A program made the translations under genes and the position numbers. A stretch of DNA of 64,000 nt. Origin: Liriodendron chinense (lineage: Eukaryota > Streptophyta > Magnoliopsida > Magnoliales > Magnoliaceae). Shown here piece after piece: positions 1-11,670 of the stretch. The first letter of the stretch is position 1. Each line of letters begins with the position of its first letter. The notes beneath the pieces were generated by a model, which did no database searches, was not told where the DNA came from, and saw only the letters and a program-made list of their open reading frames with translations. The stretch is from NCBI GenBank assembly GCA_003013855.2, contig ML058507.1, positions 1,426,001 through 1,490,000 on the forward strand. The letters are read 5' to 3'.

Positions 1-709
1 TATGATTGATAGAAAATTTGAACACTTTTACACCTAGTTCACATTACACGATTTTCATGATTTGAAAGGATTATGTGATTTTTGGATTGGCTAGACTTAG
101 ATTTGAGGTGTTGAGGAACCAAGCCGGGGTACTTTGTCCATCCTTGTCCATAGGAAAATAACGAAAGATATGGATTTCTAAAAGTCCTATCTAATGTAAA
201 AGGAAAAGGAAAAAGAATGATGAAAATTGGGAATGATGGAAAACATGGTGGAAAATTCCAAAAAGGGCTAACTATTACCAATCAGGGGATGGTCTACCCG
301 TAACCAAAGCCGGAAATTGGACGTAGTGTGAAAGCTGTCGTAAGGACAGTAAGGTAATTTCCTGTCATAGGCTTGTTGTTGCTCTATACACCCTGAGATC
401 TATAGTTTAGTTGATCTATGAAGAGGATAATTCTAGAAACTCAAGAGATGAACTATCATTATGCACACTAGGTTAAATTTGTTCGAGTTCTTCTATTTAT
501 CAATCAATCAGCGGGAATTTCATATTGACACTTATTATGTTTTGAGAGTTTCAGGTTTCAACTTCTATCACCTAATTTTTCTAAATTTTACACTTGTATG
601 TCTTGGAATAGATAGAAACATAGTTTCTGAAGGAGAGTTGGTTTTTGGAGAATTGAATTTGTTTCATGTATGTTTTGCTCGGGACTAGCAAAATGCTGGT
701 TGGGGAGTG
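1..709 (+). mobile_element. 3' internal end of a Ty3/gypsy element (body outside window)
   Basis: No recognisable protein domain remains. The assignment rests on the right edge: a purine-rich stretch (GGTTGGGGAG) typical of a polypurine tract sits directly before an LTR that begins TGTTGAG at 710. That is the layout expected at the 3' end of a plus-strand gypsy-type retrotransposon. The short open frames here have no family resemblance that I can see and I do not call them genes. Confidence 0.45.
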
Positions 710-2821
710 TGTTGAGCCTCCAATTTATACATGATCTAACACATTACTTCACATTATATACATGGTTTGCATGTTTAAAAGACCCATCTAATACATGTTT
801 TGCGATTGTAGGAATGAGAGTGGCTTTGCCCAATTGGTGACCAAAAGGGCACATTTAGGAGCCTTGGATGAAGACCCAAGGTGGGCCAAAGAAAGAAGAA
901 AGCAAAGAGAGAGGAAGGAGAGAAGAAAAGAAAGAAGAAAGAATGCAAAAAATGGGTCCGACCGGTCAACACCGGTCGTCCAAGAAGGCCCGACTGATCA
1001 TAACCGGTCAAGACCGGTCGGCTGCACTCCCTAGACACCAAACAGCCCTGTCCGACCGGTCAAGACCGGTCGGCCATACAATTTCAAATTTTCAGATTTC
1101 AAACAGTAGGCTATTCCCGTTTTTGAAATTTTGTCTCAGTTTTCGGGAGCCATATTGATATTATTTAGAAATCCAACACATCCATGTCGAAGAGGAGCTC
1201 GACGCCAAAATAATCCAAATGGTTTCGTGTCGATCGGAGCTACGGATTGACCGTGGTGGCCAAAATAATATGAACTGTCCAGAAAGTTTCAGATTCCGCC
1301 TACTCAACTCTGGGCCGGTCCAAGTGGCCCATCATTGATGATATGAAGAATCTACTTTGACCATCTTCTAAAACACATCTATATATGAATAACCACAAAG
1401 TTTCAGATCAAAAGGATGTGTGGTTTGATCGTACCGGTTGAAGAAAGATGGACCATCCAGAAAGATTCAACTGCGCGGATTTTATAAAAGGCCTAAGTGT
1501 TCTGATTTTCGCACCTAATTCTGGAATTCTTTTGGATACTCTAATCCATCTATCATGTAGAGGAGGACATTTTCTACCAATTTTCAAATTTTGAGATCAA
1601 TCCCACCTCTGTACACTCCGTAGCGTTGAAAGCAAGATGATTGGTTATGAAGGTACCCGAATTGCGAGATTTTGAGAGACGGTCGCTGATTTGATTGGTG
1701 GGTCATTCAGAAGATAATATTGGAAATCTAAATCATCTATGAGGAATATCACATTACAAGGAAGCTACAAATCAAATTTTAAGGCAATCCGACCATTGGT
1801 TAAGCCGTACGAAGCAAAACAAAATCAATAAAATCAATTATATTGCGGTAATCTTGCTGTATTATAAAAGGAGGTGCTCTCTTCTATTCAAAATCAAGCC
1901 AGGACGTAGGTAGTAAAGAGTTCAAGTCATAGAAGGCTTCCTAGCCTCCTCCAGCTAGTTTTTCTTCCTTCTTTTAGTTCTAATTCTAGTTTTTAATATG
2001 CTTTTCATTGGCTAATCTCTTAGCAAGAGCTAAGAGGTGAAAATTATAATTTACCTAAATGTTTTAAATCGTTTTATTAGTTTCAAGTTTGGATTTATTG
2101 AAGAACAATGATTTTTAAAAGTTTGAATAAAGTTCTAAGTAGTTTTTCTTAATCTTATGATGGCTCATAGATGTTTGGAAGAATTGCTTTAGTTCTTAAT
2201 TGTTTTGCATGACTCTAGACCTGTATGCTCCGAGGAATCGAATTCAATATGCTCTAGACTTGGATTTCCATGTAGGAACTTAAACCAAAGTTCTACCTTT
2301 TTGTTCTAAATTATGAATTATGCATTGATTGTTCATATGACTTGAATGAAGCTCAAATCATGATATAGTTAAGCTTTGTGACAGGGTTTGATGAGTATCA
2401 TGGTTATAATCTTAACCTATTGGAACTAGAATTGACCTATGCAATTGAGTGTACTCAAGTCCTAATTTGAATTAAGGGAATCATGTGCATTAATCACACA
2501 TATGACAGATTGATTTGATAATATAACTGCTCTATCATCCAGCTAGATAGGATTTGATTTTGATTCTAGTTGAGTAATTGAGAAACCATAGCGAATTACG
2601 CATCAAAGGAGAGCTATAAGTGGATCCTTGATGCTCTAGTTACCCTTTCATAATTAGATTTTCCTATTTCATGCTTAAAACCGATTTTACAAACCTCTTA
2701 GATTCTAGTTATTAGGATAGTTGGAATTATTCACCTCCTTCCCTGTGGATCGACCTCGGTCTTACCGGGATTATTACTACATCGCAGCCTTGCACTTGGG
2801 GCGAGCGAACAATCCACAAAC
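710..2821 (+). repeat. 3' LTR of Ty3/gypsy element (TGTTGAG...GCGAACA family)
   Basis: It starts TGTTGAG and ends GCGAGCGAACA. Its ends and much of its body match the 1.5-kb solo LTR at 26884-28381, including the shared words CATGTTTAAAAGAC, GATTGTAGGAATG, CCCTGTGGATCGACCT and TTATTACTACATCGCAGCC near the 3' end. The U3-like part (950-1080) holds several copies of a quasi-palindromic word built on ACCGGTCAAGACCGGTCGG. The other copy of the same LTR family lacks that word. The left member of the pair lies outside the window, so a target duplication cannot be tested. Confidence 0.7.
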
Positions 2822-2826
2822 GATAA

Positions 2827-3440
2827 ACAGAAAGACATATAATATAGAAGTAAAATCTAAGCAAACTAATAATCACAAGACAGATTTTACGTGGAAAAAA
2901 CCCCAAACAAGGGTAAAAAACCACGATGCAAACTTTCACTATGAAGAAGACAAAGATACAAGCAATACACTTACCTTCTCTGATGCTCCCATGTATAGAG
3001 ATAGCCCTTTTTGCTATCCTCTTGCCTCTTTCTCACCTTGGACCCTAATCCCATACCTTAATCCCGGATTACACCCATATATATAGTAAAATTCGAAAAT
3101 AGAACTCAATTTAGGAAACCCCGCACTTACAAGTCACGGCCGGTCTAGCGCCGGATCAAGCTTGGTCGGGCGCCCGCCCACTTTAGAAAATGTCCAGCGA
3201 ACTTAAGAGGAAATCACCCGATTATCGGGCGCCCAGTCCACTTGACCGTCAGGCGCCTGACTGTTCACAAAACAGTCCAGAGACTTACTGTCTCAAAATA
3301 TCTTATTATTAGGCGCTCGGTCCTCAGATCGTCCGGGCGCCTGACCACCTTCTTGGTCAGCTGTCCAGCGAGTCTGGAAGCTTTCTCAGTCGGGTAATTT
3401 TTCTGTCAGCTCGGCCTAGTCTTTGTGTTGTCCAGCTAGA
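2827..3440 (-). repeat. Copia-type LTR fragment
   Basis: It contains the motif TTTTACGTGGAAAAA-CCC followed by GGTAAAAAACCACG, which recurs in the LTRs of the minus-strand Copia at 34349-39808. The phrase ACAAAACAGTCCAG-GACTT-CTGT is also shared. Between 3150 and 3350 it carries repeated GGGCGCCC/GGCGCC words. The TG and CA ends are not resolved, so the boundaries are approximate and it may be truncated on both sides. Confidence 0.5.
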
Positions 3441-3479
3441 GAGGGGAAAGCATGGTCTTATTGGGTTTTGCATGCAAAG

Positions 3480-4670
3480 ACACCTCCAAAGATTGGTTTG
3501 TTTGCATGAAGGGTCTTTAACAGAGCAGTCCCAGTTGATCTCAAGGTATAGAGTAAAGGAATTCAGTTGGTTTCATCCTGTAATTGTTGTATTGAAAGTC
3601 TGGGAACCTCCCTGCATATAGAATCTATTGCGCATCTGATCGTCTCAAGGGCTCTGGCCTCCCAGGTTTAGAGACATCTCGAAATACTCTTTAGAACCCA
3701 CATGGGTGGGACCCAAAGTATTGAGGGAAAAACCCAATGTTAGTGGCTAGCCCCCTCAAAGTCTGGTTGTTATGCTATTTTGAGGGGAATCACCCCATGC
3801 CTTATTTTTTAAGAGGTGTGGGCTGAACGAAATGCGAGTCGTTTCGAGGAAGACATCTGGACATTCTCAGAGTTCTTACCAGGATTTACAGGTTATTTAA
3901 GTTGATTGGAGGGAACATTCCTAACCTAGTCTCGTCCCACAACGCTAGTCAGCGAACTCTCTCAACCTTAGGGATCTCCCCTAGTAACCCAAACACCAGT
4001 ATGTTGGAGGTTGTCAAGTGGAAAAGACCCAACGACGGATGGGTAAAAGTTAATGTGGACGTTTCCTCCTAGGGTAAGCCGAGTCTCTCTAGGGAGGAGG
4101 TATCTATAGGGACCATGAAGGCATATTTCAATTTGGTTTTTCTTCGAGCTACAGTATTGGTTCTAATAATTTGGTAGAGCTTAAGGCTTTGGTGGAGGGG
4201 CTAGCTATGTGCGTCTCCCGAGGCTTGTTGAAAGTAGTTGTGGAAAGCGACTCCTTTGGGGTTAGAATGTTTAACAAAAGGATGTCACCAGTGTGGAGAT
4301 TGTGGTATACTGGTGGCACCAAGTGGAGAAGTTTGGGAAGCATATGGAGGTTAGGATTGTAGAGGCTCCGAGAGAAGCCAATAGGGTGGCAGACGGCATG
4401 ACTCGTTGGGGTAGCTGCCACCAGGTGAAGCATTACTTCACGACTAGGGAGGGCCTACCGTGTTCAGTCAGAGGAGATATGGTTCTAGACAATGCAGGTA
4501 CATGTGGTTTGAGAATTTTTCATATTTGTAAAGGGGATGTAAATTTGGTATAGGATAGGGGGGTTTGATTCCTTTTATTGTTAGGGTCCATTCTAAATCG
4601 GTGTTTGTATCTTATTTGTGTCAGTCCCTAAGAGCTCAATAAAATTTCTTTCTTAAAAAAAAAAATTAAA
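3480..4670 (+). pseudogene. 5'-truncated LINE (L1-type) 3' end with RNase H domain
   Basis: Translated in pieces, 4017-4550 reads as a plant RNase H-like domain. It begins with GWVKVNVDVSS, continues with LKALVEGLAMCVSRGLLKVVVESDS and ends with REANRVADGMTRWG. The order is right for the RNase H domain that follows reverse transcriptase in many plant LINEs. A stop interrupts it after DVSS and frames shift at about 4160 and 4300, so it is dead. Upstream sequence (about 3750-4016) looks like the LINE ORF2 C-terminal region. The element ends in AATAAAATTTC followed by an A tract at 4656-4666, as expected of a poly(A)-tailed non-LTR insertion. The 5' breakpoint is uncertain and no target duplication was found. 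Confidence 0.6.
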
Positions 4671-4845
4671 ATAAAAAATTTATTTTTAAAAAGTAAATAT
4701 ATTTATTATATATAGAAATTTTCTTTAAAATACTAATTATATCAGTATTAAGAGTGTTTGATGCTTTGCATCGTCCGCGTGTGATATGTGCTGCTTGGGT
4801 GCTTTTTGGCATTTATTAGGCATACTTTGTACTTCACACGTGCAC

Positions 4846-5588
4846 TGATGTAGGAGAAGAACCCCATGATCGAGGGCGTGGATCACGCACCTTCCTGCGG
4901 GAGATAGACAGGAAGAAAAACAAGAGAAAACTAAGGAATTTCATATTTTAGAGTTTCAACCCAAACAGGAAATTGTTATTCCCGTTTTTAGATTTCGGCC
5001 CAACTCGTGGGGCCCATCTTGATCATTTATGATGATCCATTCCGTCCATTTTGTAGAGCTGCTCGACACCAAGAAAACGCAACAAGTTTCACGTCAATCC
5101 GAGTTACGGATTGATCGTGGGGTCCAAAATGGTACGAACTGTCCAAAAAGTTCCAAATTCCGCCCACTGAAACTGGAGATGGTCCAGGTGGCCCACTACT
5201 ACTGATATGGAGAACCTAAGCCGACCATCTTGAAGAGTACGTCGATATCAATAAAACTCCAAAGTTTCGTGGCAATCAGATATGTGGATTGCTCGTATCA
5301 GCGGAAGGAAGACGGTCTGGCGTTATACAATTGCGCAGATTTTTCTATTTCTTTTCTAATTGTATTAGGATTCTTTTTCTTCCTTTGCAAGTTAGTATTA
5401 AGTACGAATTTAGGATTTAGTTTATTATTTAAAGCAAGTTAATTATGTTTATTTGATTATTCATTCAATTAAAAAAAACAATTATTTGGAATTAATTTCC
5501 ACTCTTTATTTTTATTTCTTCTCGTGGATTCGAGAAACACTCGGTTAGAGAGACGGTGATCGACCTACCACGCATCCTCCCTGCGTCA
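4846..5588 (+). repeat. LTR A of the inverted-LTR element
   Basis: 743 bp, TGATGTAGG...CTGCGTCA. It is exactly the same length as LTR C (7194-7936) in the opposite orientation, with only scattered substitutions visible, which suggests a fairly young insertion. Confidence 0.85.
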
Positions 5589-5600
5589 TTGGTATCAGAG
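5589..5600 (+). other. Primer-binding-site copy at inverted junction
   Basis: TTGGTATCAGAG follows LTR A. It matches the complement of the initiator methionine tRNA 3' end (TGGTATCAGAG). The equivalent site inside the element (minus strand from 7193) reads TTGGTATCAAAACG, which matches the tRNA less well. Right after this short stretch the sequence switches into the opposite orientation. Confidence 0.75.
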
Positions 5601-6330
5601 ATACGTGGTAGGTCGATCACCGTCTCCCTAACCGAGTGTTTCTCGAATCCACGAGAAGAAATAAAAATAAAGAGTGGAAATTAATTCCAAATAATTATTT
5701 TTTTTAATTGAATGAATAATCAAATAAACATAATTAACTTGCTTTAAATAATAAACTAAATCCTAAATTCGTACTTAATACTAACTTGCAAAGGAAGAAA
5801 AAGAATCCTAATACAATTAGAAAAGAAATAGAAAAATCTACGCAATTGTATAACACCAGACCGTCTTCCTTCTGCTGATACGAGCAATCCACATATCTGA
5901 TTGCCACGAAACTTTGGAGTTTTACTGATATCGACGTACTCTTCAAGATGGTCGGCTTAGATTCTCCATATCAGTAGTAGTGGGCCACCTGGACCATCTC
6001 CAGTTTCAGTGGGCGGAATTCGGAACTTTTTGGACAGTTCGTACCATTTTGGACCCCACGATCAATCCGTAACTCGGATTAACGTGAAACTTGTTGCGTT
6101 TTCTCGGCGTCGAGCAGCTCTACAAAATGGACGGAACGGATCATCATAAATAATCAAGATGGGCCCCACGAGTTGGGCCAAAATCTAAAAACGGGAATAA
6201 CAATTTCCTGTTTGGGTTGAAACTCTAAAATATGAAATTCCTTAGTTTTCTCTTGTTTTTCTTCCTGTCTATCTCCCGCAGGAAGGTGCGTGATCCACGC
6301 CCTCGATCATGGGGTTCTTCTCCTACATCA
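5600..6330 (-). repeat. LTR B (3' LTR of the minus-oriented part)
   Basis: 731 bp. It equals LTR C minus its last 12 nt at the inverted junction. A purine-rich tract (AAGTGAGGAAGAA, minus strand, just right of 6330) precedes its TGATGTAGG start, as expected of a polypurine tract. Confidence 0.8.
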
Positions 6331-6914
6331 TTCTTCCTCACTTGAAAAAAACTCGTCCTCGAGTTTCGCTTTAGGTTAGGGCCATGATTTGCTTTTAACT
6401 TCGGAAGTCGATGCTTGCGGGCCTTATCCTGGAATGCAGTAAAACAAATTTCCGACTTCTTCTCCACGCCAACATAAATAATTGCAATATTCTCTGATAC
6501 ATCAAAAGTTGGCTTCTTCTGAGAAAGGACAATTTCCTTCACAATGAACAATTCATCAGGAAGTTTGGCAACTACGATCAACTCGATTTCCTGCATTGCT
6601 GGCGTGACACTTTCTGGGATACTCATGGATTCTGTCAAAACTGACTCCATAATGTCTGGAATAATTTTAGACTCTCCTTCCCTATCCTTTAAGATTGGGG
6701 TATTGATTTCCTCCACCTCTTCAGAATTTTGAATATCCTCTGATATGGTGGTGGGTTGTAATTCAATGACCTGATCCGAAGTTGCATTACTTCGAAAATC
6801 TCTTTCAATATACTCCCCACGATCATTCCCACACGTAGGCCGTCGTACGATGATGTCTTCGACCTCTTTATCGCTAGGTTTTGAATCGTCTGGGGTTGCC
6901 CTATGATAGGCCAC
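6225..6914 (-). pseudogene. Retroelement internal ORF remnant, acidic, running into LTR
   Basis: An open frame of 229 residues, rich in Glu, Ile and Ser. Its last third contains RTSFFQVRKNDVGEEPHDRG and then reads into LTR B, so the C-terminus is LTR sequence and not an independent protein. Similar wording (GPLDVGQGSSTFLSEMDRKK) appears on the minus strand at 9146-9358, an older relative. I recognise no catalytic domain. It probably derives from the region before the 3' LTR of a gypsy element after deletion of pol. Confidence 0.4.
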
Positions 6915-7226
6915 TTAGGGTGCTTTACGGAACATGGGGTTATTCCGTACAGCGAGCACAGGTGGTTGTTGACTGTTGCCTTGGGCTTGGGGCATATTTA
7001 ATGTCGCTACAATACGGTTGAGGGTTGCCTGTATACCTTGTAGGATCAACCGGTTCTCTCGTTGTGCTGCTTCAAATGCTGCCTCGAAAGCTGTCGCTGT
7101 TAGATAGTCCCTTGGAGCACCGTCCTTAGGATGAGGATCCAACCCTTCATTAGAGGTCATCGTCCTGAGGAAGAAACCTCGTTTTGATACCAATGACGCA
7201 GGGAGGATACGTGGTAGGTCGATCAC
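6915..7226 (-). pseudogene. Gag N-terminal remnant of the inverted-LTR element
   Basis: A 103-residue open frame starts inside LTR C, crosses the primer-binding site and continues into the internal region. From MTSNEGLD onward it has an Ala/Glu/Arg-rich helical stretch (TAFEAAFEAAQRENRLILQG). Position and composition fit the start of a retrotransposon gag, but there is no zinc knuckle, protease or polymerase after it. It stops at RNNPMFRKAP. Confidence 0.4.
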
Positions 7227-7936
7227 AGTCTCCCTAACCGAGTGTTTCTCGAATCCACGAGAAGAAATAAAAATAAAGAGTGGAAATTAATTCCAAATAA
7301 TTATTTTTTTTAATTGAATGAATAATCGAATAAACATAATTAACTTACTTTAAATAATAAACTAAATCCTAAATTCGTACTTAATACTAACTTGCAAAGG
7401 AAGAAAAAGAATCCTAATACAATTAGAAAAGAAATAGAAAAATCTGCGCAATTGTATAACGCCAGACCGTCTTCCTTCCGCTGATACGAGCAATCCACAT
7501 ATCTGATTGCCAAGAAACTTTGGAGTTTTACTGATATCGACGTACTCTTCAAGATGGTTGGCTTAGATTCTCCATATCAGTAGTAGTGGGCCACCTGGAC
7601 CATCTCCAGTTTTAGTGGGCGGAATTCGGAACTTTTTGGACAGTTCGTACCATTTTGGACCCCACGATCAATCCGTAACTCGGATTGATGTGAAACTTGT
7701 TGCGTTTTCTCGGCATCGAGCAGCTCTACAAAATGGACAGAACAGATCATCATAAATGATTAAGATGGGCCCCACGAGTTGGGCCAAAATCTAAAAACGG
7801 GAATAACAATTTCCTGTTTGGGTTGAAACTCTAAAATATGAAATTCCTTAGTTTTCTCTTGTTTTTCTTCCTGTCTATCTCCCGCAGGAAGGTGCGTGAT
7901 TCACGCCCTCGATCATGGGGTTCTTCTCCTACATCA
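7194..7936 (-). repeat. LTR C (5' LTR of the minus-oriented part)
   Basis: 743 bp. On the minus strand it is followed by TTGGTATCAAAACGAGG, an initiator-Met primer-binding site degenerate beyond the first 8 bases. Its outer end abuts the TGCAC duplication at 7937-7941. Confidence 0.85.
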
Positions 7937-8280
7937 TGCACGTAGTCATAAGGAGTCAAAAGAGCTTAGTCTTTTTTAACATGTGTTTTGGTCTTATTTG
8001 AGCTATGGTGCAATTAAGAGTACTGAACCGAGGTCTAGCTAAAGGACATGCATTTCAAACCCATTTGTGCCATGGTGCAATTAGGAGTGAACCAAGATCC
8101 AATATGATGTTGGACTCCTAGCGGGTAAGGTTTTAACCATAATGTTGATAAAAATGATGATTGAAACATTACTACTCATGTAGCATTGTTACTACGTATT
8201 GTACATGTAGTGGCAATTGTTCTAACTAGGATCTAGGTCACATCTGACAACAGTTTTATACTATTGAATAACTATATTTG

Positions 8281-8721
8281 TCCAAAAGTGATAGAAATAA
8301 TTACCATAGTACAAAGGGCCATGCCCCATGGATGAGTGTTTGTTAATGTGAATGAGTATTGATGTCTTGAAGCAGCACATGAGTGTCTCTTCACAAAGGA
8401 CTCCATCCCTTGAATTTCTATACGTCTAGATATCATAGTCCAAATCAATACATTCCATTTTTCCTAAATCAAGACATCTATAGTCTAGTACTCTTAAATC
8501 TATCCAAAAGTGATAGAAATAATTGCCACAATACAAAGGCTCATGCCCTTTCAGGAAAGAGTGTTTGCTATTGTGAATGGGTATTGATATCTTGAAGTGG
8601 CACATGAATGCCTCTTCAAGGACTCCATGTTCCTTCAATATCTATACATCCGAGACATCATAGTCCAAATTGATACTCCATTTTTCCAAATCAAGCATCT
8701 ATAGTATAATCCTCTTAAATC
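8281..8721. repeat. Diverged 232-bp tandem duplication
   Basis: Two head-to-tail copies start at 8281 and 8513 with TCCAAAAGTGATAGAAATAAT and run through CATAGTCCAAAT and CTCTTAAAT. They differ by many substitutions and small gaps, so the duplication is old. No coding content was recognised. The adjoining 7942-8280 holds nothing that I recognise. Confidence 0.6.
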
Positions 8722-8859
8722 TGCCATCTTGTTGTCTTTTTTAGAACGTTTTAAAAAGCATGTCGGTTTCAAACCTAACGATCTATTCAACACTTAAAAG
8801 GTGTAATTTTTCATGTTGAAGTTTAAATATGTGAGAGACACAGGGAATGATGTGATGAG

Positions 8860-9296
8860 ATTGCTCACCGTCTTCTTCAGAGGGATGACTACTTTGAATT
8901 CACATGGCTCTTTGGAATCCACTAGAGCTTTCTCGAATCCACAAGAAAAGAAACGACAAAAGTCAAAGTTTTGTATTGATAATATGAAAGATGATCCAAG
9001 TGAATTCTAAAGAATTTATATAACCTAAACAAACCCTAGATAGACATTAAAAGAGTCCTAATCAAATAAGAAAACTAAATCATGCAAATCCAGAAAGTTT
9101 GGCACTTTTCTGCAGAATTGTTAATCAATTCACTCGATCGGTTGATCAATAATGCCAAAAAATGTCTAGTGTAAATCTAGGATTTCTGGCATATTTTTTA
9201 TTGATCGACGGAAGCTGTTGAATTTCTAGGTAATTCTCTATGGACTTCTTTCGGTCCATTTCTGATAAGAAGGTGCTCGATCCTTGTCCTACATCA
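8860..9296 (-). repeat. Old LTR relic of the TGATGTAGG family
   Basis: On the minus strand it begins TGATGTAGGACAAGG at 9296 and contains TTCTTGTGGATTCGAGAAAG near its other end, both shared in form with the LTRs at 4846-7936. It is much more diverged. The region just upstream on the minus strand (GAGGACCTCT) resembles the purine-rich tract before the LTR. The left boundary is approximate. Confidence 0.45.
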
Positions 9297-9397
9297 AGAG
9301 GTCCTCGTTCCACATCAGTGAGTTCATTATATTCCAAAGATAATTTGTCATTTTCCATTCACGTTTGTTGAAATATCTAGAGAAAGGACAACAAACT

Positions 9398-11650
9398 TGT
9401 TGGGGGTCACAAAATGCTAGGGTCCTCAAATCAAACAGAATGACCATGCACCTCCAAAAGAATCTCACAAAACATCATTTGGTACACTCAAAATGGAGAT
9501 CTACAAAACTTAAAAAATCCTTTTACTTAGCCAATGTTGGCCAAAAACTCCGGTGGGCCCCGCAAATCACCGTGATTGGAATCGTCCAAAATGAAGCCGA
9601 TATCTTCATTATGAATTATGATAAACAGTGCATGAGCTTTCATCATAAAATGCGCCCCACAAACCCATCATTTTCCAAAACCCAATCGGTGCGTTCAAAA
9701 AGTCCGTCAACGCACCCATAAATTCGGGTCCCACACACCCGAAAAATCAACAAAATCAGAAAGTCAGTTACGGATGTATTGGATTCCCACGCATCCATAA
9801 ATTCGGGTACCCACGCACACGAAAATTCATCAGAAATCGGAAATGTATTATGGATGCATTCAACTCCCACGCATCCAAAAAATGGCTCATGTACCCATAA
9901 ATTCAGCAAGAATCAAAAAGTGATTTATGGATGTATTGGAGTCCCAAGCTTCCATAAATTCTGCTCCCACGCACCCGTAAATTAGGGTCCACGCACCTGT
10001 AAATTAGTGTCCACGCACCTAAAAAATAGCCAAACGCACCTAAAAAATCAGCCAATTTCAGAAGTTCTTTTTTGGATGCGTTGGAGTCCCATGTACCAAT
10101 TTAGGGGTGCGTTAGAGGTATTTTAGGGGTGCATGGCAAGTGGCAACCCCTTATTGGTTAGCTTTCGATATTTTTGGGTATAAATACCCCACCCGACTTT
10201 TCATTTGTACGTTTTTCAAGAGAGAGCTATTATCTCCTGAGTAATTGAGATTCTCGCCGGAAACCCTCTTCGGAATCCCTTTCCGATCACTGAAAACTCT
10301 TCTCAGTCACCGGAATCCCTTTCCGATCATCGGCATCCCCCATCGGAAGCTTACTCCGACCACCGTAGGTCCGAATTCTAAAAATTCATGAGTGTGTGCA
10401 CGCATCCATAAAATAGCGAGTCGAACAAGTGTATTGGGCTCCCACGCACCTGAAAAATGGTCCACGCGTCCATAAATTCGAGTCCCACGCATCCATAAAT
10501 TTGAGTCCCGCACGTCCATAAATTCAACATAATTCAAACAAGTTTATTGGGCTCCCACGCACCCAAAAATGGTCCACGCGTCCATAAATTCGGGTCCCAC
10601 GCGTCCATAAATTCGACATAATTCGAATAAGTGCATTTGACTCCCACGCACCCAAAAAATGGCCCACGCATTTATAAATTCAACAAAAATCAGATAACTG
10701 ATTTAAGGGTGCGTTACACTCCCACGCACCCATAAATTAGGTCCCACGCACCCATAAATTCAGTTAATTTCATAAAATGTTTATGGGTGCGCCGGACTTA
10801 ATTTTGAGCATTTTTAAGTCTTGTTTAAACCTATTTTTGGTATTTCGAGCATTCCGGACGTAATGGAATGGTCAAACGGTCATTTCGGGATCTTTAAACG
10901 AATAAAATTGCACGCCTTCGAGGTTTGACCCGATTCAACGCGATAAGTGAAATAACTTCTTAGAAAGAAGCCACTAGTGCCCAAAACTATACAAATGTAT
11001 CATTATTCACATGTACTATAAGATATGACTCGATTAGGGTCGTAAGATAGACAAACGGGATTATGGTTATCACAATAAATCATATCAAAGAGTTCTAATT
11101 CTCTACAAAGCAATTGTTATGAACTGCCACAACATAATAGTCGATGCCCTACTCATTCAAATGGCATCCATCAGTTGGGATACTCAGGTATATACAACTG
11201 TAGAATGTTCTTCCTGAGGTCACATGTCCAAACATGACAGGCGTAGGCCCAGAGTCGCATCCTCTCAGTTAAAAACCCTAATGGTCTCTGCTTGAATTTT
11301 CGGTCAAAACGTGGGACATAGACATCTGACTAATACAAAGATGGCTCAGTCTATAACAAAACGAATGTAGTTCTCTATGACTACAAACTCTAAGACCATA
11401 GTCCCTGTTGACTAGTCTTTTGCCTTTTAATTCAGGGTCATTGATCATTCGATGTAATTAAGGGCTCGTGTTAGACCACAGCCTGGAATGTATAAGATCT
11501 CAGAATCTCTGGAATAAAATTCGCCTTACGATATCTCTTATTGTGTATCTTTTGTGAATGCTTGTGATTGTCTATGAATGTTTCCAATACTCAGAAACCT
11601 AGAGCAACATTACACAGAAAACTGCTATTAAGTATTTTCTAGTTCTAACA
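9398..11650 (+). repeat. 5' LTR of the Tat element
   Basis: 2253 bp, TGTTGGGGG...TTCTAACA. It aligns along its whole length with the 3' LTR (24934-26883 plus 28387-28672). The stretches 9640-10100 and 10380-10790 are filled with variants of CCCACGCACCCATAAATTC and its partial complement GGGTGCGTT. Confidence 0.9.
10179..10186 (+). promoter_or_regulatory. TATA box of the Tat 5' LTR
   Basis: TATAAATA inside GGGTATAAATACCCC, conserved at the matching place in the 3' LTR (25750-25757). It lies well inside the LTR, after the hairpin-word region, which suits a U3 promoter. Confidence 0.5.
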
Positions 11651-11652
11651 AA

Positions 11653-11670
11653 CTGGTGACTCTACTGGAG
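11653..11670 (+). other. Primer-binding site of the Tat element
   Basis: CTGGTGACTCTACTGGAG lies 2 nt after the LTR end, where the tRNA primer pairs. The form TGGTGACTC-ACTGG is familiar from Tat-type elements, but I cannot name the tRNA without a search. 11671-12460 is leader sequence with no recognised gene. Confidence 0.55.

Larger units (their letters stand above)
4846..7936. mobile_element. Inverted-LTR composite retroelement flanked by TGCAC duplication
   Basis: The unit reads, left to right: a plus-oriented LTR (4846-5588), 12 nt of primer-binding-site sequence (5589-5600), then a minus-oriented LTR lacking its last 12 nt (5600-6330), an 863-bp minus-oriented internal region (6331-7193) and a complete minus-oriented LTR (7194-7936). 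Both outer ends are therefore the same LTR terminus (TGATGTAGG). The whole unit is flanked by TGCAC at 4841-4845 and 7937-7941, so it looks like a single integration. Only a gag N-terminal piece and a 3' ORF remain internally, so it is non-autonomous (LARD/TR-GAG-like), derived from a Ty3/gypsy element. Confidence 0.8.

Noticed and set aside
9643..10537. Small open frames with CVGVE/ACVPEFMDA-type repeats in the Tat LTR
   Set aside because: The same cause: repeated ACGCACCC-type words within the LTR, present in both LTRs.
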